Counted from the stretch's first letter, positions 25,104 through 36,750 are shown. The stretch is 64,000 nt of DNA from Gemmatimonadota bacterium (GCA_022560615.1 JADFSR010000021.1:1-64000); one strand, 5' to 3'. Numbers and translations are program-made. Notes: generated from the letters alone by a model not told the origin.

Positions 25104-26837
25104 GTGACGCTGCTCGACCCTCACTTCAAGCGTGCCTTGGCGTTCGTGCGCCCCTACGCGGCGCCTCTGGTACCGGTCGTCCTGCTCTCGCTGGCGGGGA
25201 CCGCGCTCAACCTGGTGCTTCCGTATCTGTCGAAGGTGCTCGTCGACGATGCGCTGATCGCACAGGACTTCGGCACGCTCACGCGCATCGTCGGCCTGTT
25301 CGTCGGGGTCACGGTGCTCTCGTTCGGCATGAACGTGCTGAGCGGCATGCGCTACATGAGGGTGTCCGCCGACATCCTCTTCGACATGAGGCTGCACCTG
25401 TATCGGCATCTGCAACGTCTGTCGCCTCGCTTTTACGCCAAGACGCCTCTGGGCGACGTAGTCTCGCGCATCAACGGGGACATCAGCGAGATCCAGCGCG
25501 TGACCACGGAGGCTGCACTCTCCTGGTTCGGTCAGGTGGTCGCGCTGATCGGCACCGTGGGCATGCTGATCTATCTCGACGTTCGGCTCTTCATGGTAGG
25601 GCTCATCGCGCTTCCGCCCGCGCTCTTCGCGCTCGTGCGCTACCGCAGACAGCTCGAGGACCGGGTACGAGAGCTGAGAGAACGCAGTGCCGACATCGGC
25701 ACGTTCCTGATCGAGACGCTGCAGGGCATGCGCACCGTGGTCGGCGCCAACGCGCAGGAGCGAGAGGTCACGAAGTTCCGGGGGAAGAACTATTCGTTCG
25801 TCGACGCGCTGCTCTCCATGCGACTCTTCACGTACCTCGCGGGTGGGTTGCCGGGCCTCATGCTTTCGGTGGGCACGGGCGCGGTGTTCCTGTATGGAGG
25901 CTACCGCGTCATCAATGGAGCGACGACGCTCGGTACGTTCATCGCGTTCATGGCGTACCAGATGCGCCTCATGTCGCCCATCCAGGGGCTGATGGGGCTG
26001 TACTCCAACCTCGCCACGGCGCGCGCGTCGCTCGTGCGCGTGCACGATCTGCTCGACACACCCGCGGAGGTGACCGAGCCCGACGAACCCGTGGCGCTGA
26101 CGGAGTGCGAGGGAGCGGTCGCGCTCGAGGGTGTGCGCTTCGGGTTCGGCAGGGGTGGTGAGGTGCTGGCGGGCATCGACCTGAAGATCCCTGCCGGCCA
26201 AGTCGTCGCCCTGGTGGGCGCGAGCGGCAGCGGCAAGTCGACGATCGCGGATCTACTCTCTCGGCAGCTCGACCCGGAAGAGGGGCGAGTGCTGCTCGAC
26301 GGCCACGATCTGCGGTCCTTGGCGCTGCAGGACGTTCGGCGGCAAGTGGCGGTCGTTGAGCACGCTCCGTTCATCTTCCACGCCACGGTTGCCGAGAACG
26401 TTCGCTACGCACGCCCGGACGCGACAGACGCGGAGATCGACGAGGCGATCGAAGCCGCGGGTCTGTCCGACCTGGTTGCGCACATGCCTGACGGTACCGA
26501 GACCGTGGTAGGCGAACGCGGAAGCCAACTGTCGGCCGGCGAACGCCAGCGACTCGCCATCGCGCGCGCGTTCCTCGCCGACCCCGCGGTGCTGATCTTC
26601 GATGAAGCCACCGGGGCACTCGATCCGGCCTCCGAGGCCGTGGTGCTCGCGGGCTACGACAAGCTCATGCGCGGTCGTACCACGGTGGTGATCACACACC
26701 GTATCGACCTGGCGAGACAGGCGGACAGGGTTGTCGTCATCGAGGACGGCAAGGTCGCCGAAGACGGTCCGCCCAGTGTTCTCGAGGCGGAGGGGCGGGC
26801 GTTTCGCGATGTCTTCCTGGACGTGCTGACCAGATGA
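25104..26837 (+). CDS. qhpF: ABC exporter QhpF
   Basis: The protein is 577 residues from GTG 25104. Six membrane helices (residues 15-300; for example VPVVLLSLAGTALNLVLPYL) form an ABC exporter membrane domain. The nucleotide-binding domain has Walker A GASGSGKST near 372, the Q-loop region, signature LSAGERQRLAIARAF near 475, Walker B VLIFDEATGALD, and the switch ITHR. It is a half transporter of the exporter type. In the known system QhpF exports the modified QhpC to the periplasm. Its position in the operon supports that job. It functions as a dimer in the inner membrane. Confidence 0.9.
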   Translation: MTLLDPHFKRALAFVRPYAAPLVPVVLLSLAGTALNLVLPYLSKVLVDDALIAQDFGTLTRIVGLFVGVTVLSFGMNVLSGMRYMRVSADILFDMRLHLYRHLQRLSPRFYAKTPLGDVVSRINGDISEIQRVTTEAALSWFGQVVALIGTVGMLIYLDVRLFMVGLIALPPALFALVRYRRQLEDRVRELRERSADIGTFLIETLQGMRTVVGANAQEREVTKFRGKNYSFVDALLSMRLFTYLAGGLPGLMLSVGTGAVFLYGGYRVINGATTLGTFIAFMAYQMRLMSPIQGLMGLYSNLATARASLVRVHDLLDTPAEVTEPDEPVALTECEGAVALEGVRFGFGRGGEVLAGIDLKIPAGQVVALVGASGSGKSTIADLLSRQLDPEEGRVLLDGHDLRSLALQDVRRQVAVVEHAPFIFHATVAENVRYARPDATDAEIDEAIEAAGLSDLVAHMPDGTETVVGERGSQLSAGERQRLAIARAFLADPAVLIFDEATGALDPASEAVVLAGYDKLMRGRTTVVITHRIDLARQADRVVVIEDGKVAEDGPPSVLEAEGRAFRDVFLDVLTR

Positions 26838-26910
26838 GTGCGTCGCCGCACCACGAAGACCGTCGGCGGGTGGCCCGAGCGGAAGCTGTTGGAGTCGGCC
26901 CCCTCCGACG

Positions 26911-27600
26911 ATGACTGACGCCCCCGTCACCGTCGCGATCGTCGACAGCGGCGTCAACGTACCTCACCCCCATTTGCCGGGAGTCGCGGGCGGGGTGTTC
27001 ATCGACCTGCATGGCAAGGAGCACGAGGACTATACGGACGGTTTGGGTCACGGCACCGCTGTCGCCTCCGCGATCCACGAGAAGGCGCCGGCTGCCGAGA
27101 TCTACGCCGTGAAGGTCTTCGAAGACGCGCTCGCGACCACTGTTCCTACGCTGGTGCGCGCGATCGACTGGGCGTCCGAGCGCGGTGTCCGACTCGTGAA
27201 CCTGAGCCTGGGCACGCCGAACGACTTTCGTGCCGACGAGCTGGTGCCGGCCGTCGAGCGCTCGATCGAGCGGGGAACGATTATCGTCTCCGCGCACGAG
27301 CACGAGGGACAACCCATGTACCCCGGGTGCCTGGAGGGCGTCGTGGGCGTGATGCTGTCCTGGGATCAACCCAGAGAGAGGGTAGCGACGGTCGTTCTCG
27401 AGTCCGGCGGCTCTGCGCTCGTCGCGTCGGGCTACCCACGCCCGATCCCGGGCGTGCCGCCCGAGCGCAATCTCAACGGAATCAGCTTCGCGGTCGCGAA
27501 CGCCACCGGAGCGCTCGCCGCGGCCCTCGCCGGAAGCCCCGGGCGGCGATCGGCCGAAGCCGCGATGGATGCGCTCCGGAGTGAGGGGGAACGGGTCTGA
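26911..27600 (+). CDS. qhpE: Subtilisin-like leader protease QhpE
   Basis: The protein is 229 residues from ATG 26911. The subtilase triad is complete: Asp12 in AIVDSG, His47 in GLGHGT and Ser192 in NGISFA. It lacks a signal peptide and prodomain, so it is a compact cytoplasmic form, as expected for QhpE, which removes the QhpC leader after crosslinking. The usual oxyanion Asn region reads VSAHEHEG. It lies 73 bases after qhpF; a 26-codon frame (MSASPHHEDRRRVARA...) starting at the qhpF ATGA overlap ends on the qhpE start and may only couple translation. It is the final gene of the operon. Confidence 0.88.
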   Translation: MTDAPVTVAIVDSGVNVPHPHLPGVAGGVFIDLHGKEHEDYTDGLGHGTAVASAIHEKAPAAEIYAVKVFEDALATTVPTLVRAIDWASERGVRLVNLSLGTPNDFRADELVPAVERSIERGTIIVSAHEHEGQPMYPGCLEGVVGVMLSWDQPRERVATVVLESGGSALVASGYPRPIPGVPPERNLNGISFAVANATGALAAALAGSPGRRSAEAAMDALRSEGERV

Positions 27601-27625
27601 CGCCGACACTACCGGCGCTTGGAGA

Positions 27626-28540
27626 TCAGGGGCACTCTGAGATCACCGTGACGCCGTTCGCCTCCAGCATCGCGATATCCTCGCAGCGCACGTTCGTCCC
27701 GGTGAGATAAACCGTGGCGTTTCTCCCAAGCCCCGCGTTGTCGATCAAGGGCTGGATATCAGTAAGCGCGTTGTTGTTGTCGAGCACAAGGGTAGTCAGG
27801 AACGTCAGCCCAGTCAGCGGGCCGACATCCGAAATCGAGGTCCCATCGAGGCCGAGGACCGCGAGCGTCGTGAGGCCACTCAGAGGAGAGAGCTCGGCGA
27901 CGGAGTTTTCGCCTAGGTCGAGCAGGTTGAGGTCGGTCAGCCCACTCAGCGGGGTGAGGTTGGTAATCGAGTTGTTGAAGAGGACCAAGCGAAGCATGCC
28001 AGTGATCCCGGCCAACGGGCTGATGTCGCTTATCGAGTTGTGATCCAGGCCGAGGACCTGCAGACCAGTGAGGCCGCCAAGCGGGCTGACGTCGCTGACC
28101 GAATTCCGACTGAGAGTGAGGCCGATGAGGCTGGACAGCCCGCTCAGCGCGCTGATGTCCGTGATGGAGTTTTCGCGTAGGTCGAGGAGCTCGAGGCCGG
28201 TGAGCCCACTCAGCGCGCTGATATCGGAGATCGAGTTGCCGGCGAGAAGCAGCTCATCGAGGCCGGTGAGATTCTGCGCCCCCGCCAGGCTCGTGATCCC
28301 GCCATCGTTGGCGGGCAGGGACTCGAGAGAGGTGACGAGCTCGCACGTGAGCGCGCCGCCGCTGGCGAGCCCCAGAGCGGTCCGCACCTTGGCTTCGAGA
28401 CCGGGGTCCGCGAATGCCGCGACCGCGTTCTCCTGACTGCCGCAGAGTTCCTCGGGGCCGAGAAGTGGCCCGGTGGAGTCACTACACCCTGGAGTGGAGA
28501 GCAGCAGCCCGGTCACCAGCACACGCGACCCGCGCTTCAT
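27626..28540 (-). CDS. Secreted leucine-rich-repeat lipoprotein (internalin-like)
   Basis: The protein is 304 residues from ATG 28540, which gives a lipoprotein signal (VLVTGLLLSTPGC) after MKRGSR. Then come an N-terminal cap (residues about 30-85) and eight 22-residue repeats with the pattern LSGLTGLELLDLRENSITDI, ending with a capping segment (NVRCEDIAMLEANGVTVISE). This is the SDS22/internalin type LRR architecture, often used for protein-protein binding at the cell surface. The start overlaps the stop of the upstream lipoprotein gene by 4 bases, so both are in one operon. Confidence 0.82.
   Translation of the reverse strand: MKRGSRVLVTGLLLSTPGCSDSTGPLLGPEELCGSQENAVAAFADPGLEAKVRTALGLASGGALTCELVTSLESLPANDGGITSLAGAQNLTGLDELLLAGNSISDISALSGLTGLELLDLRENSITDISALSGLSSLIGLTLSRNSVSDVSPLGGLTGLQVLGLDHNSISDISPLAGITGMLRLVLFNNSITNLTPLSGLTDLNLLDLGENSVAELSPLSGLTTLAVLGLDGTSISDVGPLTGLTFLTTLVLDNNNALTDIQPLIDNAGLGRNATVYLTGTNVRCEDIAMLEANGVTVISECP
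27735..28275. repeat. 66-base periodic DNA repeats encoding the LRR array
   Basis: The DNA across this interval repeats with a 66-base period (22 codons), for example variants of GGTGAGCCCACTCAGCG and CCGCTCAGCGC on the plus strand. It codes for the tandem leucine-rich repeats of the adjacent gene. Neighbouring copies are similar but not identical, so expansion and contraction by recombination is plausible. Confidence 0.65.
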
Positions 28541-29004
28541 CGAAACAGTCCCCACACGAGTTGAAGCCCACCCCAATGCAGCAGGGCCAGCCCCTTTGGT
28601 AGCCCGGGTTCCACCGTCGACCCTCCCCGCGAGCCGCCGGCCGCCCTGGCCCATCCGACCGAGACGGCCGCGATAGTCGCGATCAGGGCGATCGTTCTCA
28701 CCGGGCTGAACCGCGCCACTTCGAGCGAGCGCACATCCCCCGATAGGACGCCGAGCCTGGGAGGCACAAACGTGGCGCCGGCTGCGGGCGCTTCGGACGA
28801 GACGATCGAGTCGTTGATGATCAGCGGATGTTTCAAGGTGATCGTGGCTCCCCCGGAGACCGTGACCCGCACCGAGGAGGGCCGCTGCTCGGCGATCAGT
28901 CTCTCCGGGCTGACCGTCGCAGGCTGCCACGTCCTACATCCGGCGAGCAGTCCCAAAAGGATTACGGTCAGCAACGGGCGCGCCGCGGAAACCCTGACAC
29001 TCAT
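28537..29004 (-). CDS. Lipoprotein of unknown function with central membrane helix
   Basis: The protein is 155 residues from ATG 29004. The signal peptide ends in a lipobox (GLLAGC) near residue 22. A beta-rich segment follows (SSVRVTVSGGATITLKHPLI), then a hydrophobic stretch (TIALIATIAAVSVGWARAAG) and a short C-terminal tail. I do not recognise it. Similar small proteins with a 'TVSGG...I' surface domain occur beside secreted proteins, but no function can be given. It is the first gene of a two-gene operon with the LRR lipoprotein (4-base overlap). Confidence 0.65.
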   Translation of the reverse strand: MSVRVSAARPLLTVILLGLLAGCRTWQPATVSPERLIAEQRPSSVRVTVSGGATITLKHPLIINDSIVSSEAPAAGATFVPPRLGVLSGDVRSLEVARFSPVRTIALIATIAAVSVGWARAAGGSRGGSTVEPGLPKGLALLHWGGLQLVWGLFR

Positions 29005-29145
29005 GCCTAGATCGCCTTTCTGTGGTGAAGCGCGACTGCCGTTCAGCACGCAGTGCGTCGCAGGGACCCTCGACGAGCGAACATGCCGAGGTCGCGCGTG
29101 TATCGTAAGCTACAGTACGTCTTCCCGAGGTGCACTGGGGCTATC

Positions 29146-29601
29146 ATGCGCTGCTCGATCTGTGGCAGGCCTGGACTTTTCGTCGCGGGCCTCGCCGTCG
29201 CGGTTTCGACCGCCGCTTGTAGTAGCGCCATGACGAACTCGCCCAGCCCGTTCTCCGACAGGCCGACTACCGTAGAACTCGAGGACGAACCGTGGTCGCC
29301 CGACGAGATCGGCCACGCTGAGATCGTGAGCCGTGGGGACAACTATCACACCGCGATGGAGTTGATCCGACGCCTACGCCCCGGTTGGCTTCGTGCCCGC
29401 GGCCAGAATTCTTTCACCGATGCGAGCGCGAGGTATCCCGTCGTCTATCTCGACGAGATCCGCCATGGGGCGTTGAGTACGCTCCACGGGATTCCCTCCA
29501 GTCAGATCCTGAGTATGCGGTTCGTCGGTACAGCCGATGCAACGACCCGCTGGGGCACTGGACACCCAGCGGGGGTCATCAACATCGCGACCGGACGCTG
29601 A
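29146..29601 (+). CDS. Lipoprotein with TonB-receptor plug-like C-terminus
   Basis: The protein is 151 residues from ATG 29146. The signal peptide ends in STAAC (lipobox near residue 25). The C-terminal half (YPVVYLDEIRHGALSTLHG... SQILSMRFVGTADATTRWG... AGVINIAT) follows the plug-domain pattern of TonB receptors (YxDG...I..I.VL.G..A...YG...GVI.I.T) without a barrel. A free-standing plug-like lipoprotein is unusual. Its role is unknown. A good hairpin terminator follows at 29639. It is divergent from the lipoprotein/LRR operon. Confidence 0.7.
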   Translation: MRCSICGRPGLFVAGLAVAVSTAACSSAMTNSPSPFSDRPTTVELEDEPWSPDEIGHAEIVSRGDNYHTAMELIRRLRPGWLRARGQNSFTDASARYPVVYLDEIRHGALSTLHGIPSSQILSMRFVGTADATTRWGTGHPAGVINIATGR

Positions 29602-29638
29602 TCGGGCCGTCCGGTCTTCTCACTAACTGAACACGAAA

Positions 29639-29677
29639 TCGGAGGCGGACCGCGAGCGGCCCGCCTCCGACTCTTTC
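29639..29677. terminator. Hairpin terminator between convergent genes
   Basis: TCGGAGGCGG at 29639-29648 pairs exactly with CCGCCTCCGA at 29661-29670, a 10-bp GC-rich stem with a 12-base loop, followed by CTCTTTC. It lies between the convergent plug-like lipoprotein gene and the susD-like gene and could serve both. Confidence 0.7.
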
Positions 29678-29712
29678 GGGGAACGACGGCTTCCCCGCTG
29701 TCCAGGCCTCGA

Positions 29713-30987
29713 TCAACCTCCGCCGATGTTCACGTTGTTCTGGAACTCGGTGGCCGGAAGATCGAAGCATATCTGACTCCCGTACGCGCCTCCGAAGCCG
29801 TCGTCCGTCCCGGTCGCCGGGAAGAGCGGAATGTTGAGGCGCTTGAGGTCCTGAAGGTGGTGCCCCTCCAGGAACATCTCGGCCGAGCGCTCGTAGACGA
29901 TCTGGTCCATGAGCTCTGCCGTGTTGAGGCCGCCCGAGTACGCCGGCAGCCCCACCGCGGCATGCAGCGCGTCGAAGATGGCCACCGCGTTCGCGAAGTC
30001 ACCGGACTCGATAGCGGCCTCGGCGATGATGAGCTGTGCTTCCTCCCAGCTCGCCATCTCGACCGGCGAACTGGCGTCGGGGTACTTGTCCGCCGTCCAG
30101 ATCGCGATGCCGGTCTGGGGGTTGGTGGTCCCCTCGTCCGTCACAGCCACCCGTGGATCGGGCACTCCGTCGTACGAGAAGTTCCTGTACGGCTCCGCGA
30201 CCGTCACGTTCTCGTCATCGATATTGAACTCCCACTGCTTGTTACGCGTGACGCTCTCGGCGTTGGAGTAGGCCAGCTCGAACGAGAAGCCAGCCGGCAC
30301 CGCTGAGGCAGTCGTCGCGGCTGCCGCTTTCTGGCCCAGATTGAGCTGCGCCCTCGCCTTGCCGACCCGGGCGGCGTTGAGGATGTCACCCGCCGCGCCC
30401 GCGGCAATCGCCTGGTCGAAGCGCTGAATGGCGAGATTGAAAGCGTCCGTCGGGGTCTGCTCCGGCCCCTCGTCGAACGCGACGGAGCACATGGATTCAC
30501 CGAAGAGCGTGTACGTAAACCCGGCGTACATCGCCACTTCGGCCTCGAACTCCGCCTTGTCCGGAACGTCGGCGACATCCCAGCCAGCCAAGAGCCCGAG
30601 TGTCAGGTCGGCGAGCCAACGCGTTCTGGAGAGTGGCTTATAGATCGCCGGTTGATTGCTCCCGCAGTCGGCGCTCGCGTACTGAGACCCGTATCCGCTC
30701 GTGTCGTGCACCCGCTGATCCCAGATGTTCAGGACCGAGTTGTTCGAGGCGTCCCTCCACTCGTTCCCGGTAAGGGCGCTCGCGGTCGCATAGTAGGTCA
30801 ACGTGCACCGGAATTCGTTGGCCACGCTGGCCACGAGGAGCGCGGCCGCCGCCGGATTCTCGAGGTCGCTCGCCACGACCCTCGAAGGAGCTTCAACCGT
30901 GAGAAGGTCGTCGAGCGCGTCGCACGCACCCATGAAGACCGTCAAGGAGAGCACGAGGGCAGGGATCGTCATCGATCTTTTCGTCAT
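29713..30987 (-). CDS. SusD/RagB-family outer-membrane lipoprotein
   Basis: The protein is 424 residues from ATG 30987. The signal peptide ends with the lipobox MGAC. The C-terminal family sequence (NAVAIFDALHAAVGLPAYSG... DQIVYERSAEMFLEGHHLQD... LNIPLFP) is the SusD C-terminal pattern, where the ERxxElxxEgxRxxDlkR motif appears as ERSAEMFLEGHHLQDLKR. SusD proteins are surface lids that bind glycans or peptides and hand them to the paired SusC transporter. The susC-like gene is 11 bases upstream, so they form one operon. Substrate unknown. Confidence 0.86.
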   Translation of the reverse strand: MTKRSMTIPALVLSLTVFMGACDALDDLLTVEAPSRVVASDLENPAAAALLVASVANEFRCTLTYYATASALTGNEWRDASNNSVLNIWDQRVHDTSGYGSQYASADCGSNQPAIYKPLSRTRWLADLTLGLLAGWDVADVPDKAEFEAEVAMYAGFTYTLFGESMCSVAFDEGPEQTPTDAFNLAIQRFDQAIAAGAAGDILNAARVGKARAQLNLGQKAAAATTASAVPAGFSFELAYSNAESVTRNKQWEFNIDDENVTVAEPYRNFSYDGVPDPRVAVTDEGTTNPQTGIAIWTADKYPDASSPVEMASWEEAQLIIAEAAIESGDFANAVAIFDALHAAVGLPAYSGGLNTAELMDQIVYERSAEMFLEGHHLQDLKRLNIPLFPATGTDDGFGGAYGSQICFDLPATEFQNNVNIGGG

Positions 30988-30998
30988 GATCTAGCCTC

Positions 30999-33944
30999 CT
31001 ACATGCCCAGGCGGACGGTGAGTGTGATCGAGGTCAGCGGCGGGATGCCGGAATCCTCTTGCGGTTCCCGGTTTCCGCTGAAGGTATTGCTTGGATCGAT
31101 AACCTCCGGATCGTGGTGCGGCCACTCTTGCCAGTTGGTCCAGAGCATGCCGAGGTTGCGAGTCGCGAGACTCAGGGTCCCTCGGGTCGACCCGAGCTTC
31201 TGCACCCACTCGTCCGGCATCCGGTACGTGAGTGAGAGTTCCCTAAACCGGACGAACGACGCCTTGTTGACCCAAAGTGCGAACTCGCCGCTGGCGCCGA
31301 ATTGGGCCTCGGCAACTGTATTGATGTCGTGCTCGCGCGGGAAGAGGTTGACTCTCGTCTGCTGGAACGCGGCGTACCTCCACCAGCCCTGCAGATCGTA
31401 CTTCGTCTGGCCGATCTTACCCTGGACGAGCGCGTCGATCGTGAGGCGATCGCCGATGTTGAACGACGACCCGAACGACAGCTCGTAATTCGGATCTGGA
31501 TGTCCCTGGTAGATCCACGCGGACGGGGTGCATTCGACCGGCTGCCCGCCGCCGTTGTCACAACGCATGGTGTCGCGATTGATCTGATCCGAGCCGTCTA
31601 CGTACTCGGCGAAGATCACCTTCGGGGCGAAGAGCGAGCCCACCGGGTAGCCCTCCTGGTGTCGCGTCGTCCATCCGAGCTGCAGGAAGCCGTCGAGGCC
31701 AAGCTCCTCGATCCGGTTCCTGTTCGTGCTCCCGTTGAAATTGATCGTCCAGCCGAACGCCTGCGTGTCGATCACGCGGGCGTTCAGGGCGAGCTCGACG
31801 CCTCGGTTGTTGATCCGTCCGATGTTCACGAACTTCTGAGCAGTGAAGCCGGTCGAGGGAGCGATGTTGCGCCCCACGATCGCGTCCTTCGTGGTCTGGT
31901 CGTAGTACGTGAAGTCCACGGAGACACGGTCATCGAATAACCTCGCGTCGAAGCCGACCTCGATCTCGACACCCCGCTCCGGACCGAGTTGGCTGTTACC
32001 GGGTGAGAGGGGACGCAACGTCGCCTTCCCAGACGGCGAGGCCCGAGTGGTGAAGCTGCGGAGGGCGTCGAAAGCATCCGGCTGCTGACCCGATTCACCG
32101 TAGGCGGCGCGAAGCCGGAACGAGTTGACGAAGTCCAAGCCCCAGAAGTTCTCTTCGCTGACCACCCACGACGCGCTGAGCTTCGGGTAGTAGACGAGGT
32201 CGAAGTCCTCACCGAACGAGCTGTTGTCGTCGGCGCGGATCGCACCGGTCACGAAGAGTCGGTCGTTCCAGCCGATCTGCTGCTGCAGGTACACGCCGAC
32301 CGTATTGTTCTCGACGACGTTGTCGGAGCCCGTGCGCAGGCCAGCGGCACTGACGCTCGCCAAGCCGATCGCAGGGAAGCGTCGGCCGTTCGCTACCACT
32401 TGCTTGATCGACTTCGTATAGACCTGGAAGCCCGCCGAGGTCGTGGACCGGAGGCTCTGCGACACGTCTCGCGTGGCCGACGTGGCGTAGTCGAAGGTGC
32501 TGTAGATCACCGACTCGCGATTCACCCTCTTGCCGCCGAGGGCGGTATTCGTTCCGTAGAACTGCGCCGACTCGGGACTCAGGAAGTTGTCCAACTGGTC
32601 TTCCAGCTGGTCGGTGACGTCCAGGCCGAACGTGAGTCTTTGTGTGAACCAGTCGGTAGGCGTGTGCGTCGCCGTGACGCCCGCTGTCATGCGGTTCGCC
32701 TCGTGAAGATCGAGGTCCTTCTCGATCCGGGACTCCGGCGTCGCTCTGCGGTAGCCGCGCCGCGCGTCACCGGCTCCAAGCCGGGTTGGGTCAGCATACA
32801 CCGCCTCCTCGTATGGAAAGTCGGAGGGGAGACGGAGACGTGTGAGTCCGATACCCGCGTTCACTGAGATCGTCAGGTCGTCGTTCGGCTGCGCTCTGAC
32901 GTTGACCCGGCCGTTGTACTTCTTCGCCCAGCTGTTCAGTGTCACGCCGTCTTCGGAGGAAGCGGAACCGGCGATGAAGTACTGGAAGACATCCGTGCCA
33001 CCGGACACGTCGATTCCGTAGTACTGCGTGCGGGCGTTCCGGAAAATCAGGTCCGACTCCGCCTGGTTCTCCAAGATGTTGAGCGACTCGATCTGACCGC
33101 TGCTCGGATTCACGCCCCAGTTGGTGGGCGTGTGTCCGGCAGGATCCCGGAACCACTGCGAACCTTGTCGCAGCGTGAAGTTCCACTGGGCTTCCCCGAT
33201 ACCGCCCGACTTCGTCTTGATGTTGATCACGCCGTTGGCGGCCTCGGTGCCGTACAGCGTCGCCGCTGCGGGCCCCTTGATCACCTCGATGCTCTCGATC
33301 ATCGCCGGGTCGAGGTCGTCGATCCGGGAAACGTCCCGGCCGCCGCTCTCCATGCGGTTGTTGACGCGAATACCGTCGATGTAGATGAGTGGTCCGTCGT
33401 TCACGAGCCGCATCGTCGAGCTGCCGCGGATCTTGATCGTGGATGCGGTGCCGGCGTCACCTGAGCCCTGCTGCACGACGACTCCGGCCAGGCGACCCCG
33501 CAGAAGGTCCGAGACGTTGGTGATCGGCTGAAGCTCCGCGACCCGTGCGTCGAGCACCGCGACGGAGTTACCGATCTCGCGTACTCGGCTCGCTGCCGCT
33601 GTGCCCGTCACGACGAGTGCGTCCAGCTCGAGCGCTTGCTGACTGAGGAAGACGTTCTGAACCACGGTCTGTCCGGCACCGACGGTCACCGTGACGGACT
33701 CCGTCCGGTAGCCGAGAGACTGCACGGTTAGCGTGTGTGTGCCGACGGGCACACTCACGAGGAGATACTCACCGTTGCTCCGCGTGAGGACGCCAAGCTC
33801 CAGGCCCTCCAAAAAGACCTGCGCCGATTCGATCGGGTTTCCGGTGGCCTGGTCCCGCACAGCGCCTGTGATCGATTGAGCTTCCAGAAGGTTCGGCGAT
33901 GCCAGAACCAGCACCGCAAAAGCAAACAACGCACGTAATTTCAT
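30999..33944 (-). CDS. SusC/RagA-family TonB-dependent receptor
   Basis: The protein is 981 residues from ATG 33944, placed 7 codons inside a longer frame because AGGGGAGG lies just upstream. Signal peptide (RALFAFAVLVLASPNLLEAQ), then a CarboxypepD_reg-like domain (ITGAVRDQATGNPIESAQVF), a plug domain (LRGRLAGVVVQQGSGDAGTA, IYIDGIRVNN, IEVIKGPAAATLYG, GVINIKTK) and a long beta barrel ending with ...PLTSITLTVRLGM. This is a TonB-dependent importer of the SusC class with its own SusD partner. The type is common in Gemmatimonadota. Location: outer membrane. Confidence 0.92.
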   Translation of the reverse strand: MKLRALFAFAVLVLASPNLLEAQSITGAVRDQATGNPIESAQVFLEGLELGVLTRSNGEYLLVSVPVGTHTLTVQSLGYRTESVTVTVGAGQTVVQNVFLSQQALELDALVVTGTAAASRVREIGNSVAVLDARVAELQPITNVSDLLRGRLAGVVVQQGSGDAGTASTIKIRGSSTMRLVNDGPLIYIDGIRVNNRMESGGRDVSRIDDLDPAMIESIEVIKGPAAATLYGTEAANGVINIKTKSGGIGEAQWNFTLRQGSQWFRDPAGHTPTNWGVNPSSGQIESLNILENQAESDLIFRNARTQYYGIDVSGGTDVFQYFIAGSASSEDGVTLNSWAKKYNGRVNVRAQPNDDLTISVNAGIGLTRLRLPSDFPYEEAVYADPTRLGAGDARRGYRRATPESRIEKDLDLHEANRMTAGVTATHTPTDWFTQRLTFGLDVTDQLEDQLDNFLSPESAQFYGTNTALGGKRVNRESVIYSTFDYATSATRDVSQSLRSTTSAGFQVYTKSIKQVVANGRRFPAIGLASVSAAGLRTGSDNVVENNTVGVYLQQQIGWNDRLFVTGAIRADDNSSFGEDFDLVYYPKLSASWVVSEENFWGLDFVNSFRLRAAYGESGQQPDAFDALRSFTTRASPSGKATLRPLSPGNSQLGPERGVEIEVGFDARLFDDRVSVDFTYYDQTTKDAIVGRNIAPSTGFTAQKFVNIGRINNRGVELALNARVIDTQAFGWTINFNGSTNRNRIEELGLDGFLQLGWTTRHQEGYPVGSLFAPKVIFAEYVDGSDQINRDTMRCDNGGGQPVECTPSAWIYQGHPDPNYELSFGSSFNIGDRLTIDALVQGKIGQTKYDLQGWWRYAAFQQTRVNLFPREHDINTVAEAQFGASGEFALWVNKASFVRFRELSLTYRMPDEWVQKLGSTRGTLSLATRNLGMLWTNWQEWPHHDPEVIDPSNTFSGNREPQEDSGIPPLTSITLTVRLGM

Positions 33945-34223
33945 CTCATCCTCCCCTTGCGACATGACGAGTCGGTTCCCGACCCTTGCGCAACGTACGG
34001 TTGGGCCCGTCTAACCAACAGAGCACATCGCGTACCGAACGCCCGCCGACGTTTCGGTTCCTCTCCCTCAGGGCGGCCGGGGGCCTCGGATTCAGCTGGG
34101 CCGCCTCGTGGACGGCCATTGCATCGTAGGCACCATCGGCCAAGACGGAGGCACAAAGGCCGATCGAGCACGGAGTGTGGGTGGATCCGCTAGAGCGGTG
34201 GGTGGAGGGGACTCTGGCGATGA

Positions 34224-36704
<2,481 letters not shown>

Positions 36705-36750
36705 GAAGGACCTCGCAGGCGACTTCGGGAACGGGAGCTAGGAGGACAAC

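Noticed and set aside
25059-26201. Minus-strand frame (380 residues) opposite qhpF
   Set aside because: Composition is that of an antisense frame (His, Gln, Arg-rich) and the ABC exporter motifs are on the plus strand.
27735-28275. The 66-base periodic repeats as a possible CRISPR array
   Set aside because: Repeats are contiguous, diverged and in frame with a leucine-rich-repeat protein; there are no spacers or cas genes.
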